The notes beneath the pieces were generated by a model. That model made no database searches, had not been told where the DNA came from, and saw nothing but the letters and a program-made list of their open reading frames with translations. Below, one piece after another: positions 1-5,767 of a stretch of 9,317 nucleotides of DNA. Numbering within the stretch: the stretch's first letter is position 1; each line of letters begins with the position of its first letter. The DNA is from DASUCS01 sp041166365 (GTDB taxonomy: Bacteria; Actinomycetota; Acidimicrobiia; Acidimicrobiales; JACDCH01), in the NCBI GenBank assembly GCA_041166365.1, contig JBEEFX010000228.1:1-9317 (forward strand). The letters are read 5' to 3'. The translations under genes and the position numbers were made by a program.

Positions 1-780
1 ACCGTTCAGACCGACACGCCACCGCCGGCATCAGGTGGCATCGCGCCGTACTACCAACTCATGCGTCTGCCGGGTGAGACCGAGCAGCGGTTCAGCATCC
101 TGCGCCCGTTCGTGCCGACGAAGGGCACCGGGAAGCAGATGACGGCGTTCATGGTGGCGAAGAGCGACCCTGCGCACTACGGCGAGCTGCAGACGTTCAT
201 CATGCCCGGCGATCGATTGCCACCTTCGCCGACACTCGTCGCGAGCACGATGAGCTCCGACACCGCCGTGTCCTCACTGCAGACGTTGCTCGGTATCAAC
301 ACCGGTGGATCGAGGTTGTTGTTCGGCAACCTGCTGATCGTGCCGATCGAGCACTCTCTGCTCTATGTGCGGCCGGTGTACGTGCAGGCGGCGGGGGACA
401 ACAACCCACCGCTGCTGCGCAAGGTCGTCGTCGAGTTCAAGGACCAGGTCGCGGTGGCGGACACGCTGGCGCAGGCGCTGAAGCAGTTCCCGCAGTTCGG
501 GGATCTTCCGGTCGAGGGCGCGACGACCACGCCCACTACGCCCACGACACCGGAAACCCCCGCGGCCACCCTGACCGCGCAACAGCTGCTGGCCCGCGCC
601 ATCCAGGAGTTCCAGGATGCCGACGCCGCGCTGGCCAACAAGGACCTCGCCGGGTTCCAACAGAAGTACAAGCAGGCCCAAGCCGACGTCGACGAGGCCA
701 ACCGAATACTCAGCGGCAGCGGGTCCGGCAGCTCCACCACCTCAACGACCAGCACCACACTCTCCGGCGCCTCCGCGTAG
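1..780 (+). CDS. UPF0182 family membrane protein, C-terminal part (5' end outside window)
   Basis: The frame is open from base 1 to TAG at 778-780 and gives 259 residues, so the N-terminal membrane part lies upstream. The first ~150 residues (PYYQLMRLPGETEQRFSILR, then FVPTKGTGKQMTAFMVAKSD, then GSRLLFGNLLIVPIEHSLLY) match the conserved soluble C-terminal region of the large (~900 aa) actinobacterial UPF0182 proteins, whose function is not established. It is followed by a Thr/Pro linker (about residues 173-188), a charged helical stretch with coiled-coil character (LTAQQLLARAIQEFQDADAA onward, to about residue 236) and a Ser/Thr/Gly-rich tail. The linker-helix-tail arrangement is usual for this family. 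The internal ATG at base 61 is not the start, because the family similarity continues upstream of it. The gene ends 52 bp before the tRNA. Family call is firm; role unknown. Confidence 0.9.
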   Translation, partial: TVQTDTPPPASGGIAPYYQLMRLPGETEQRFSILRPFVPTKGTGKQMTAFMVAKSDPAHYGELQTFIMPGDRLPPSPTLVASTMSSDTAVSSLQTLLGINTGGSRLLFGNLLIVPIEHSLLYVRPVYVQAAGDNNPPLLRKVVVEFKDQVAVADTLAQALKQFPQFGDLPVEGATTTPTTPTTPETPAATLTAQQLLARAIQEFQDADAALANKDLAGFQQKYKQAQADVDEANRILSGSGSGSSTTSTTSTTLSGASA

Positions 781-792
781 CAGCGCGCCCGG

Positions 793-821
793 TTGGCCGT
801 CTGCCAGGCCGCTGGTAACGT
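793..821 (+). promoter_or_regulatory. Candidate sigma-A-type promoter for tRNA-fMet
   Basis: TTGGCC at 793-798 is followed after exactly 17 bp by TAACGT at 816-821, which fits the TAnnnT form of actinobacterial -10 boxes. The predicted start point (about 828) lies just upstream of the tRNA 5' end at 833. The -35 matches the consensus only in part, so this rests mainly on spacing and position. Confidence 0.45.
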
Positions 822-832
822 GTCTCGTCCGC

Positions 833-906
<74 letters not shown>

Positions 907-911
907 CTGAA

Positions 912-946
912 GAAGGCCCAGGTCACAGACCTTGGCCTTCGTTGTT
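912..946 (+). terminator. Hairpin terminator after tRNA-fMet
   Basis: GAAGGCC-C-AGGTC (912-924) pairs with GACCT-T-GGCCTTC (928-940) around the loop ACA, with a single C/T mismatch in a 12-bp stem. It begins 6 bp after the tRNA and is followed by GTTGTT, a weak T-rich tail. Position and stem strength make a rho-independent terminator of the tRNA transcript the simplest reading. Confidence 0.75.
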
Positions 947-970
947 ACCGGATCGCGTCACCGAAGTCGT

Positions 971-1399
971 CTACCGGCTCGCTCGGGTACGAGTTGCGTC
1001 GACCTCGTCCATCCCGAACTCGTCGGCGGCGTCGACTGCTGCGAGGTAGCTGATGGCGGCACGTCGAGCTCGATGCAATCCGTTTCCGATGCGGCGCTCG
1101 AACAGGAGATCCTCGAGGCGGGCAACCCCCGCCGGTGCAACAACCGCCTCCGCCGCGGCCTCCCAGGGTTCCACGGCGGCCGCAGGAGTTCGTGCGATTG
1201 GGCGAGCCCAACGGAGGAGCCCCTCGTCGACGTCACGTCCGAGTGAGCACCCTGGCCGGCCGCCGACCTCGCGCTGGAGGTCGTGGCCAACGACGTGGAC
1301 GAGTTCCCACGGTCGCGTCCGAGTTCGGTCCCACCGAATGCCTACGAGGTGGGAGCACCGACTCTCTTGCTGTCGCTCGGCGCCGCGTGGCGCGTCAGC
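971..1399 (-). pseudogene. Possible decayed unidentified gene (startless open frame)
   Basis: The minus frame is open from 1399 (just after a TGA at 1402-1400) to the TAG at 973-971. It reads as plausible protein, for example GRDVDEGLLRWARPIART, then ARLEDLLFERRIGNGLHRAR, then ISYLAAVDAADEFGMDEVDA. The only usable start I found is GTG at 1174, which would leave 67 residues and cut into the plausible region, and no Shine-Dalgarno sequence precedes it. Third positions are less GC-biased than in the sure genes around it. I read it as the tail of a gene that lost its 5' part, but a chance open frame in GC-rich DNA cannot be excluded. No family recognised. Confidence 0.3.
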
Positions 1400-1407
1400 T
1401 CAAATAC

Positions 1408-1455
1408 GAGTGCTGCGCGCCCCACCGATCTGAACCGCACGTGGGCGCAGCACTC
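1408..1455. terminator. Imperfect inverted repeat, possible terminator of the leftward sigma/SRPBCC operon
   Basis: GAGTGCTGCGCGCCCCA (1408-1424) and TGGGCGCAGCACTC (1442-1455) are reverse complements apart from a 3-base difference in length, around a 17-base loop. It lies about 75 bp past the stop of the leftward SRPBCC gene. On that strand the hairpin is followed by a short T-containing run (GTATTTGAG), a poor U-tract. A terminator is possible; a mobile-element relic is the alternative. Confidence 0.35.
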
Positions 1456-1528
1456 CCCGGATGCCTAGCGCGGAGCACGCTCTCCGGGCCGACATCTTGC
1501 AGCGCGGCGAGGTGCGTGATCCCCGGCG

Positions 1529-2056
1529 CTAGTCAGCGTCGGTCACGTGCGCGGCGATGCGTGCGACGTCGCGGGGAACGTGGACACGGTGGCGCCAGCG
1601 GCTGATGCCGAGGATGGGCCAGGCCGCCGCGCGTGCCCAGGGCGCGGTGGGGAGAACGACGCCTTCCAAGTGGCCGTAGCGGGTGGCGGTCGGGCTGCCC
1701 TCGAGAGGTTCGGCCGCCATCCCGACGACGTAGAGGTGCGGGCGGGAGATCATCCAGCACCACCCGTCCTGCATCGTGACGTCGAGGTTCAGCGGGAGCG
1801 CGCCCAGCCATGGTGCGAGACGAATGCGGACCTTCCAGTGAGCGGCGTCGCGTTCAAGGATGCGGAGGGACCGGACGTCGGGTTCGAACGTCGTCGTCGT
1901 GCGTTCGAGGTCGGACACGAACCGCCAGACATCGTCGAAGGCGGCGTCGATCACCTCCTCGTGCAGGTGGACACCGGGAAGGCCCGCGGCGATCGCCCGA
2001 AGTCGTGCGAGGGGGCCGAGTCTGGCGGCAGGCCAGGCCTGCTCCGCGATGGTCAT
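1529..2056 (-). CDS. SRPBCC-fold (polyketide cyclase/START-like) protein
   Basis: 175 residues from ATG at 2056. This start gives a classic ATGA overlap with the TGA of the sigma factor gene and has AGGTGG upstream; the in-frame GTG at 2065 is the alternative. After an N-terminal helix, the sequence HLHEEVIDAAFDDVWRFVSD, then RSLRILERDAAHWKVRIRLA, DVTMQDGWCWMISRPHLYVV and TATRYGHLEGVV gives the alternating strand pattern and early 'DDVWRFVSDLER' element of SRPBCC/polyketide-cyclase-like domains, which bind hydrophobic ligands in a helix-grip cavity. No membrane segment or signal peptide is seen. Translational coupling to an ECF sigma factor suggests it senses a ligand or modulates the sigma factor, in the place where an anti-sigma factor often sits; that is inference. 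Fold call moderately firm, ligand unknown. Confidence 0.8.
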   Translation of the reverse strand: MTIAEQAWPAARLGPLARLRAIAAGLPGVHLHEEVIDAAFDDVWRFVSDLERTTTTFEPDVRSLRILERDAAHWKVRIRLAPWLGALPLNLDVTMQDGWCWMISRPHLYVVGMAAEPLEGSPTATRYGHLEGVVLPTAPWARAAAWPILGISRWRHRVHVPRDVARIAAHVTDAD

Positions 2057-2544
2057 GACGTCCACCTCTTGAGAAATGAGTCCCGAGCTCGCGCCGTGCG
2101 GGACTTGACGGTGCCCAACGACACGCCGAGTACCTGCGCGGTCTCCGTTTCGCTGAGCCCCTCTAGCTCGCGGAGGACGAGGACAGCTCGGTGTTGCGGC
2201 GTCATGCCCGCCAAGATCTGACGCACCTCGACCTTTGTGGCCTCGCGGTCGTCACCGGCGATCAAGTCGAGCTCGCATGGGTCCACCGCGGCGGCATTGC
2301 CAGGGCGGGCGATTCGGACCGCTTCTCGCACGGCGATCGTTCGCGCCCAGCCCCACAGCGCCGCTGGTTCCCTCAACGAGCGCAAGTTGGAAACGACGGC
2401 GATCAGCGCCTCCTGCAGCGCGTCCTCACCGGCGTCGAGCGCTATGGACCCGCAGATCCGGCCCAGGTAGGGCGCGAGCTCACCGACGAGCCGTTCAAGC
2501 GCGTCAGCGTCACCCCGCTGCGCGCGCACGACGAGGGCCTCCAC
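2053..2544 (-). CDS. ECF (sigma-70 family group 4) RNA polymerase sigma factor
   Basis: 163 residues from GTG at 2544. Region 2 opens at once (ALVVRAQRGDADALERLVGE), with the core-binding DALQEALIAVVSNLRSL at about 41-57 and the -10 recognition helix WGWARTIAVREAVRIA at 64-79. Region 4 (about 104-160) carries the helix-turn-helix LSETETAQVLGVSLGTVKSR for -35 contact. A short linker joins the two regions, and no extra C-terminal domain is present. The frame stays open upstream to an ATG at 2670 (205 aa), but that extension (GGGG-rich, then over an 18-bp palindrome) does not look like sigma sequence and would run into the start of the divergent DoxX gene. GTG 2544 has no clear Shine-Dalgarno sequence. 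A strong one (AAGGAG, 7-nt spacing) serves an ATG at 2597 that is in another frame. The gene is coupled to the SRPBCC gene downstream and probably controls its own divergent promoter region. Confidence 0.92.
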   Translation of the reverse strand: MEALVVRAQRGDADALERLVGELAPYLGRICGSIALDAGEDALQEALIAVVSNLRSLREPAALWGWARTIAVREAVRIARPGNAAAVDPCELDLIAGDDREATKVEVRQILAGMTPQHRAVLVLRELEGLSETETAQVLGVSLGTVKSRTARARDSFLKRWTS

Positions 2545-2550
2545 ACCATC

Positions 2551-2610
2551 AAGGAGGGGCCGTCGGTCCGAAAGGTTCCGCGGAACCTTCTTCGCATCGC
2601 CGCACTCCTT
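2551..2610. promoter_or_regulatory. Symmetric divergent control site: 18-bp perfect palindrome with matched outer hexamers
   Basis: The centre AAGGTTCCGCGGAACCTT (2572-2589) is a perfect palindrome. Reading outward on the plus strand, GGAACC (2582-2587) is followed by 17 bp and then CTCCTT (2605-2610). Reading outward on the minus strand, GGAACC (2579-2574) is followed by 17 bp and then CTCCTT (2556-2551). The 17-bp spacers are unrelated to each other. GGAAC is the usual core of ECF -35 elements, and 17 bp is a promoter-like spacing, so this may be two back-to-back promoters (sigma gene leftward, DoxX gene rightward) or a large operator. CTCCTT is not a typical ECF -10 box, so the promoter reading is uncertain while the symmetry is certain. 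Confidence 0.55.
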
Positions 2611-2656
2611 CTCCGGTGAGGCCCCGCCGCCGCCGGCGACCTCGAACACGAGAAAT

Positions 2657-2662
2657 AGGAGA
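2657..2662 (+). promoter_or_regulatory. Ribosome binding site deciding a TTG start
   Basis: AGGAGA lies 7 nt before the TTG at 2670-2672, with no ATG or GTG nearby in that frame. This supports TTG as the start of the DoxX-like gene. Confidence 0.7.
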
Positions 2663-2669
2663 TTGACCA

Positions 2670-3014
2670 TTGATCCCCAACCCCGCCTGGGCCCCCGCCG
2701 CACTCGCGGCGTTCCAGTTCGCCGACGCCGCCTTCTCGCGGCGGCCGTTGTGGTTCGTTCAGCAGTGCCTCGAGGACGTTAGGTTCCCCCGGCCCCATTG
2801 GTGGATCTTCACGCCGATCAAAGCCGCCGCAGGAGTCGGGCTCGTCGTCGGGCTGTGGGTCCCCTACATCGGCGCGGTTACAACGGGCGCTCTCGTCCTG
2901 TACTTCGTCCTGGCCGTCGGCAGCCACCTGCGCGTCGCGGACATCGGACGCAACCTGCTGTCCGCCACAGGCATGCTGCTCGCAAGCGGCTTCGTACTCA
3001 CCACCTTCATCTGA
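2670..3014 (+). CDS. DoxX-like small integral membrane protein
   Basis: 114 residues from TTG 2670. Four hydrophobic segments are visible at about 8-22, 48-66, 68-84 and 96-112. The Lys-Ala-rich second segment following PHWWIFTPIKAAAGVGLVVG and the G-x-W-x-P turn (GLWVPYIG) followed by SHLRVADIGRNLL fit the DoxX_2-like four-helix membrane family of about 110-130 residues. Relatives include subunits linked to quinone-dependent oxidation and, in mycobacteria, membrane-associated oxidoreductase complexes; most members have no assigned reaction. It starts opposite the ECF sigma gene and ends 5 bp before the next gene, so it heads a rightward operon. Specific substrate cannot be read from the sequence. 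Confidence 0.82.
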   Translation: MIPNPAWAPAALAAFQFADAAFSRRPLWFVQQCLEDVRFPRPHWWIFTPIKAAAGVGLVVGLWVPYIGAVTTGALVLYFVLAVGSHLRVADIGRNLLSATGMLLASGFVLTTFI

Positions 3015-3019
3015 CGACC

Positions 3020-4018
3020 ATGACGACTGGGGTAGCCACGAAGGGTCGAAAGGCCACGATCGACGAACTCGTCGCGAACAGGCACTACGACTACGCGGAC
3101 GCCTTCGAGACCGCCATCTCAGGGGCGGACAAGCGGTCACCGGAGCAGCTCGTGCGAGCCGCACTCGAGAACCCGCCGTGGTGGGCAAAGCCGGTGATGC
3201 GGTTTGCTCATCGCGTCGTCGCCCGCTTCCAGCCCATCGACGACCGGCGCCACGTTCAGGGCTGGACCATCGTCGCCGCCGACGCCGACGTCGCTCACAT
3301 CGTCGCGAAGTCTCCGATGCTCCAAGCCGAGATCGTGTTGCGCAAGCTCGAACCGACGCGGCTGCGCGTGACGACCGCGCTCTTCTATGACCAGCCGGTG
3401 GTAGCCGGCGGTTCCTGGACCGTGATCGGCCCATTCCATCGTGCGATCGCGCCTCGCCTCCTCGACCATGTCGTACGAACCGCGGGCGATGGCGACGTGA
3501 GATCAGGGAGCGGAGCCGAAGCGTCCCGTACTCCGCCGAGGAGGGCACGGCAGATCGACGTACCCTCCGGCGTTCTCGTCGACGGACAGCCCGACTATGC
3601 CGACGCGTTCGAGGTTGACCTTGGAAGCGCGTATCACGGTTCGGCGGAGCAGTTCCTTCGCTCAGCCTTCGATGACGCACCGCGGTTCCTGTACTGGCCG
3701 ATTTACCTCGCCCATCGCGGACTCCTGCAGTTCGACCTCGGGCCACGGGACTCGAACGACCACGTCCTCGGATGGGCGCTGACCCACCGCGAACCTGACG
3801 CCGTCCACGTCGAGGCCGACGGGCCCATAATCCGAGGCAAAATCGTGGCGCAACTACACGACGACGGTCACCGCGCCGTCTTTGCGACATCCATCTTCTT
3901 CAAGAAGTCCGCCCTCGCAGCGCCGATCTTTCGGGTCGTCGCTCCCGGGCACCGCGCGCTCGCGACCCACCTGCTCGACCGGTTCGCTGCCCAGCAATGC
4001 AACACGTCATGGGACTGA
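3020..4018 (+). CDS. Tandem-duplicated double-domain protein of unknown function (DUF2867-like?)
   Basis: 332 residues from ATG 3020, 5 nt after the DoxX stop, with no Shine-Dalgarno sequence of its own, so it is probably translated by coupling. It consists of two copies of one ~135-residue domain. DYADAFE is at 24-30 and 192-198; PEQLVRAALENPP at 41-53 matches AEQFLRSAFDDAP at 209-221; AHR is at 63-65 and 231-233; HVQGW at 78-82 matches HVLGW at 248-252; FHRAIAPRLLD at 139-149 matches GHRALATHLLD at 310-320. The offset grows only from 168 to 171, so the copies are nearly collinear. The linker (about 157-190) is basic and Ser/Gly/Arg-rich. I recall single-domain actinobacterial proteins of ~150-170 aa with this 'DYADAFE...HVLGW...HR..' pattern, possibly DUF2867, but cannot verify the family name. 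No membrane span or catalytic signature is evident. An AGGAGGG at 3539-3545 inside the linker region looks like a fossil ribosome binding site from when the second copy was a separate gene. Confidence 0.85.
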   Translation: MTTGVATKGRKATIDELVANRHYDYADAFETAISGADKRSPEQLVRAALENPPWWAKPVMRFAHRVVARFQPIDDRRHVQGWTIVAADADVAHIVAKSPMLQAEIVLRKLEPTRLRVTTALFYDQPVVAGGSWTVIGPFHRAIAPRLLDHVVRTAGDGDVRSGSGAEASRTPPRRARQIDVPSGVLVDGQPDYADAFEVDLGSAYHGSAEQFLRSAFDDAPRFLYWPIYLAHRGLLQFDLGPRDSNDHVLGWALTHREPDAVHVEADGPIIRGKIVAQLHDDGHRAVFATSIFFKKSALAAPIFRVVAPGHRALATHLLDRFAAQQCNTSWD

Positions 4019-4023
4019 GCCGT

Positions 4024-4716
4024 ATGAACGCCCGAGGCCAGTCGCGAAAGCGAGTCCTGCGGCTGGACGCTCTCCCCGCGCCGGATGACAAGGGGCGTGC
4101 AGTCACGGAGATGTTCGACGCGGTCGCTCCGCGCTACGACTTCCTCAACCGGCTCCTCACAATCCGGATGGACGTCCGATGGCGCCGCGCCGCGGTGAAG
4201 CTGCTCGCGTTGCGGCCCGGAGCGTGTGTGCTGGACATGGCCTGCGGCACGGGCGACCTGTGCGTCGAACTGACCGCAGCAGGCTTGACACCGATCGGCA
4301 TCGATCGGTCAGCCGGCATGCTCGCGGCCGCGCACACCAATGCGCCGCTCGCGCGTGCCGACGTCGACGATCTGCCGCTTCGCTCCGGCAGCGTTGATGG
4401 CGTCACGTGCGGCCTTGCGCTTCGGAACTTCAGCCGGATCGACACCTTCCTGGCCTCGGCGGCGCGAGTGCTCGCGCGTGGCGGGCGTCTCGCGATACTG
4501 GAGCCCTCTAGGCCGCGCACGCCGGTTTCTTGCCGGCGGGCATCGTCTCTATTTCGAACACGTCGTGCCGCTTGTCGGAGGGCTCTTCTCGGATCGAGAC
4601 TCGTACCGGTAGCTTCCCCAATCGCTCAACTATCTGCCGGACCCGCCGGACATGAGCCGCAGGTCCCCGTTGCGGGCAGACGCGTCGCACCCAGCGCGTC
4701 AACAACGGGTACCTAG
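4024..4716 (+). pseudogene. menG: UbiE/MenG-type methyltransferase, frameshifted and interrupted
   Basis: The N-terminal ~165 residues (from ATG 4024; 4009 and 3997 are alternative starts) are typical of the demethylmenaquinone/ubiquinone C-methyltransferase family. KGRAVTEMFDAVAPRYDFLN is at 23-42, the SAM-binding loop VLDMACGTGDLC at 69-80, DVDDLPLRSGSVDGVTCGLA at 113-132, LRNFSRIDTFL at 133-143 and RVLARGGRLAILEPSRPR at 148-165. After that the frame continues to 4716 as basic, unrelated sequence. The expected C-terminal half reappears one frame over: FLAGGHRLYFEHVVPLVGGL, then FSDRDSYR, a TAG at 4610-4612 at the place of an expected Tyr, then LPQSLNYLPDPPDM. So there is at least one frameshift between about 4508 and 4530, plus a nonsense codon, and the tail beyond 4655 cannot be placed in one frame. 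Such proteins are normally ~230-240 aa. Either a genuine relic or clustered sequencing errors; a truncated active protein seems unlikely because the C-terminal half is needed for the fold. Confidence 0.8.
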
Positions 4717-4801
4717 TTCGGCGAGGGAGTCGATCGCCTTTTGGGTCGTCGTGATCGCCACCGTCGTCGCAGCGCTCGCGGCCGTCGTTGTGTTGCTCTG
4801 A
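4652..4801 (+). CDS. Possible 49-residue single-span membrane peptide in menG debris
   Basis: ATG 4652 to TGA 4799-4801 gives an Arg-rich N-terminus (MSRRSPLRADASHPARQQRV) followed by ARES and one strongly hydrophobic segment IAFWVVVIATVVAALAAVVV ending in LL. The shape, a basic N-terminus then one ~22-residue hydrophobic helix at the very end, is that of a small N-in membrane peptide or tail anchor. It is in the same frame as the displaced C-terminal part of the methyltransferase, so the first 15 or so codons may simply be menG remains. No clear Shine-Dalgarno sequence precedes ATG 4652. The hydrophobic stretch could also be the end of a different, lost gene. Confidence 0.3.
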   Translation: MSRRSPLRADASHPARQQRVPSSARESIAFWVVVIATVVAALAAVVVLL

Positions 4802-4906
4802 CCACAAGCTGGGAGACAGTCAAGCGCACAGCCGCCACATCGCGCTCGATTGGTGCACAACCGCATGACAGGCTGGCCGGCGCGTTCCCGAGGACGGATC
4901 GATCAT

Positions 4907-4915
4907 GGAGGAGAG
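4907..4915 (+). promoter_or_regulatory. Ribosome binding site for the MBL-fold gene
   Basis: GGAGGAGAG lies 9 nt before ATG 4925. This favours that ATG over the upstream in-frame TTG at 4850, whose extra 25 residues do not look like family sequence. Confidence 0.65.
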
Positions 4916-4924
4916 TCAAGCAAC

Positions 4925-5722
4925 ATGGAGCTGATCGGACTTCGCTGTGGCGAGATCCGTGCGGACGCCGGGCTGCTGTACCGCGGTGAGCTGTCCGATG
5001 ATCGCGTCGTCATACCGATCATGTGCTTCGCCATCACTCATCCAGAGGGGGTGGTGCTCTTCGACACCGGCATGAACCCGCGAGTGCGAAGCGATCCAGT
5101 CGGCTACTGGGGTCGTGTCGTCGAGCGGGACCTTCTCGTGCCGGTCTTCCCCGACGGCGCCGCAGTCACCGAGCGGCTGCAACAAGCGGGCATCGCGATG
5201 AGTGACGTCCGGTTCGTCGTGAACTCGCACCTTCACAACGACCACGCCGGCATGAATTGCTTCTTCAACGATTCGATCGTCCTGATGCGTACCCGTGAGT
5301 TCGAACACGCGACCGAGCAGATGGACAAGCCGTACAGCGGCTACATCGGCAACGACTTCCAGAGCGGCGATGCCGGTGGCCTCCGCATGATCGAATTCGA
5401 CGAGACCTACGACATCTTCGACGACGGGTTGGTGGTCCTCGTGTCGACGATCGGGCACACGCCGGGGCATCAAAGTCTGCGCGTGCGCTTCCCGTCGGGC
5501 AAAGGCTTCACGCTCAGCGGCGATGCGATGTACCAGCGCTCGAGCTTGTGCACGGGCTGTCCGCCCGGAGTGGTGTGGGACCGCGATCTCGCGATCGCCA
5601 GCATCTCGAAGCTGAAGGCGATGAACGAGCACGGCGACGCCGTACTCGTCAATCACGACCCGGAGATGTGGGGGGACTGCGTCAGCACGCAGCTGTTGCA
5701 CTCCGAGCGCTTGGGCTCGTAG
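4925..5722 (+). CDS. Metallo-beta-lactamase-fold hydrolase, N-acyl homoserine lactonase type
   Basis: 265 residues from ATG 4925. The dinuclear zinc motif HxHxDH is HLHNDH at 102-107, followed by AG. GHTPGHQS at 177-184 supplies the next His, SGDAMY at 198-203 the bridging Asp200, and NHD at 243-245 the last His244. The Asp-x-x-Tyr spacing in SGDAMY matches the Asp/Tyr pair that AHL lactonases such as AiiA use, and the length and order fit that group. The family opens lactone rings of acyl-homoserine lactones and related lactones. No signal peptide is visible, so the enzyme is probably cytoplasmic and would act on diffusible or internally produced lactones. It is in a 120-bp gap of its own after the menG relic and is convergent with the CoA-ligase genes that follow. 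Fold and metal site are firm; the substrate (AHL, gamma-butyrolactone or another ester) is not settled by sequence. Confidence 0.88.
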   Translation: MELIGLRCGEIRADAGLLYRGELSDDRVVIPIMCFAITHPEGVVLFDTGMNPRVRSDPVGYWGRVVERDLLVPVFPDGAAVTERLQQAGIAMSDVRFVVNSHLHNDHAGMNCFFNDSIVLMRTREFEHATEQMDKPYSGYIGNDFQSGDAGGLRMIEFDETYDIFDDGLVVLVSTIGHTPGHQSLRVRFPSGKGFTLSGDAMYQRSSLCTGCPPGVVWDRDLAIASISKLKAMNEHGDAVLVNHDPEMWGDCVSTQLLHSERLGS

Positions 5723-5767
5723 GGGTCAGCTCCCAGCCACGGATGGGCGGGTGCGTCGTGCAGAAGG

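Larger units (their letters stand above)
947..1528. other. Gene-poor region downstream of tRNA-fMet
   Basis: About 580 bp with no gene I can defend. Short open frames overlap on both strands, but none combines a start codon, a ribosome binding site and family-like sequence. The best is the minus-strand frame at 971-1399 (listed separately). On the plus strand, 1265-1468 reads DLALEVVANDVDEF near its beginning, but it follows a TGA at 1244 and degrades into low-complexity sequence. An inverted repeat sits at 1408-1455. No copy of the tRNA 3' end was seen here or elsewhere in the window, so there is no evidence for an att-flanked element. Confidence 0.5.

Noticed and set aside
520..560. Short ACGACCACGCCC-like repeats, considered as a functional repeat array
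   Set aside because: They encode the Thr/Pro linker of the UPF0182 protein and reflect low-complexity coding, not a DNA repeat.
2442..3890. A 482-codon open frame on the minus strand across DoxX and the double-domain gene
   Set aside because: It is extremely Arg/Ser-rich with no family pattern, and it is antisense to two convincing genes; it is a GC-rich shadow. Only its first-frame ATG at 2597 is noted, because of its strong ribosome binding site.
4813..4921. GAGACAGTCAAGC (4813-4825) and GAGAGTCAAGC (4911-4921) as a direct repeat
   Set aside because: Short and imperfect; the second copy is part of the ribosome binding site region, so chance similarity is likely.
5723..5767. CCCAGCCA...TGGGCGGG as a bidirectional terminator in the convergent gap
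   Set aside because: The stem has a 2x2 internal mismatch and no T-run on either side; too weak to call.
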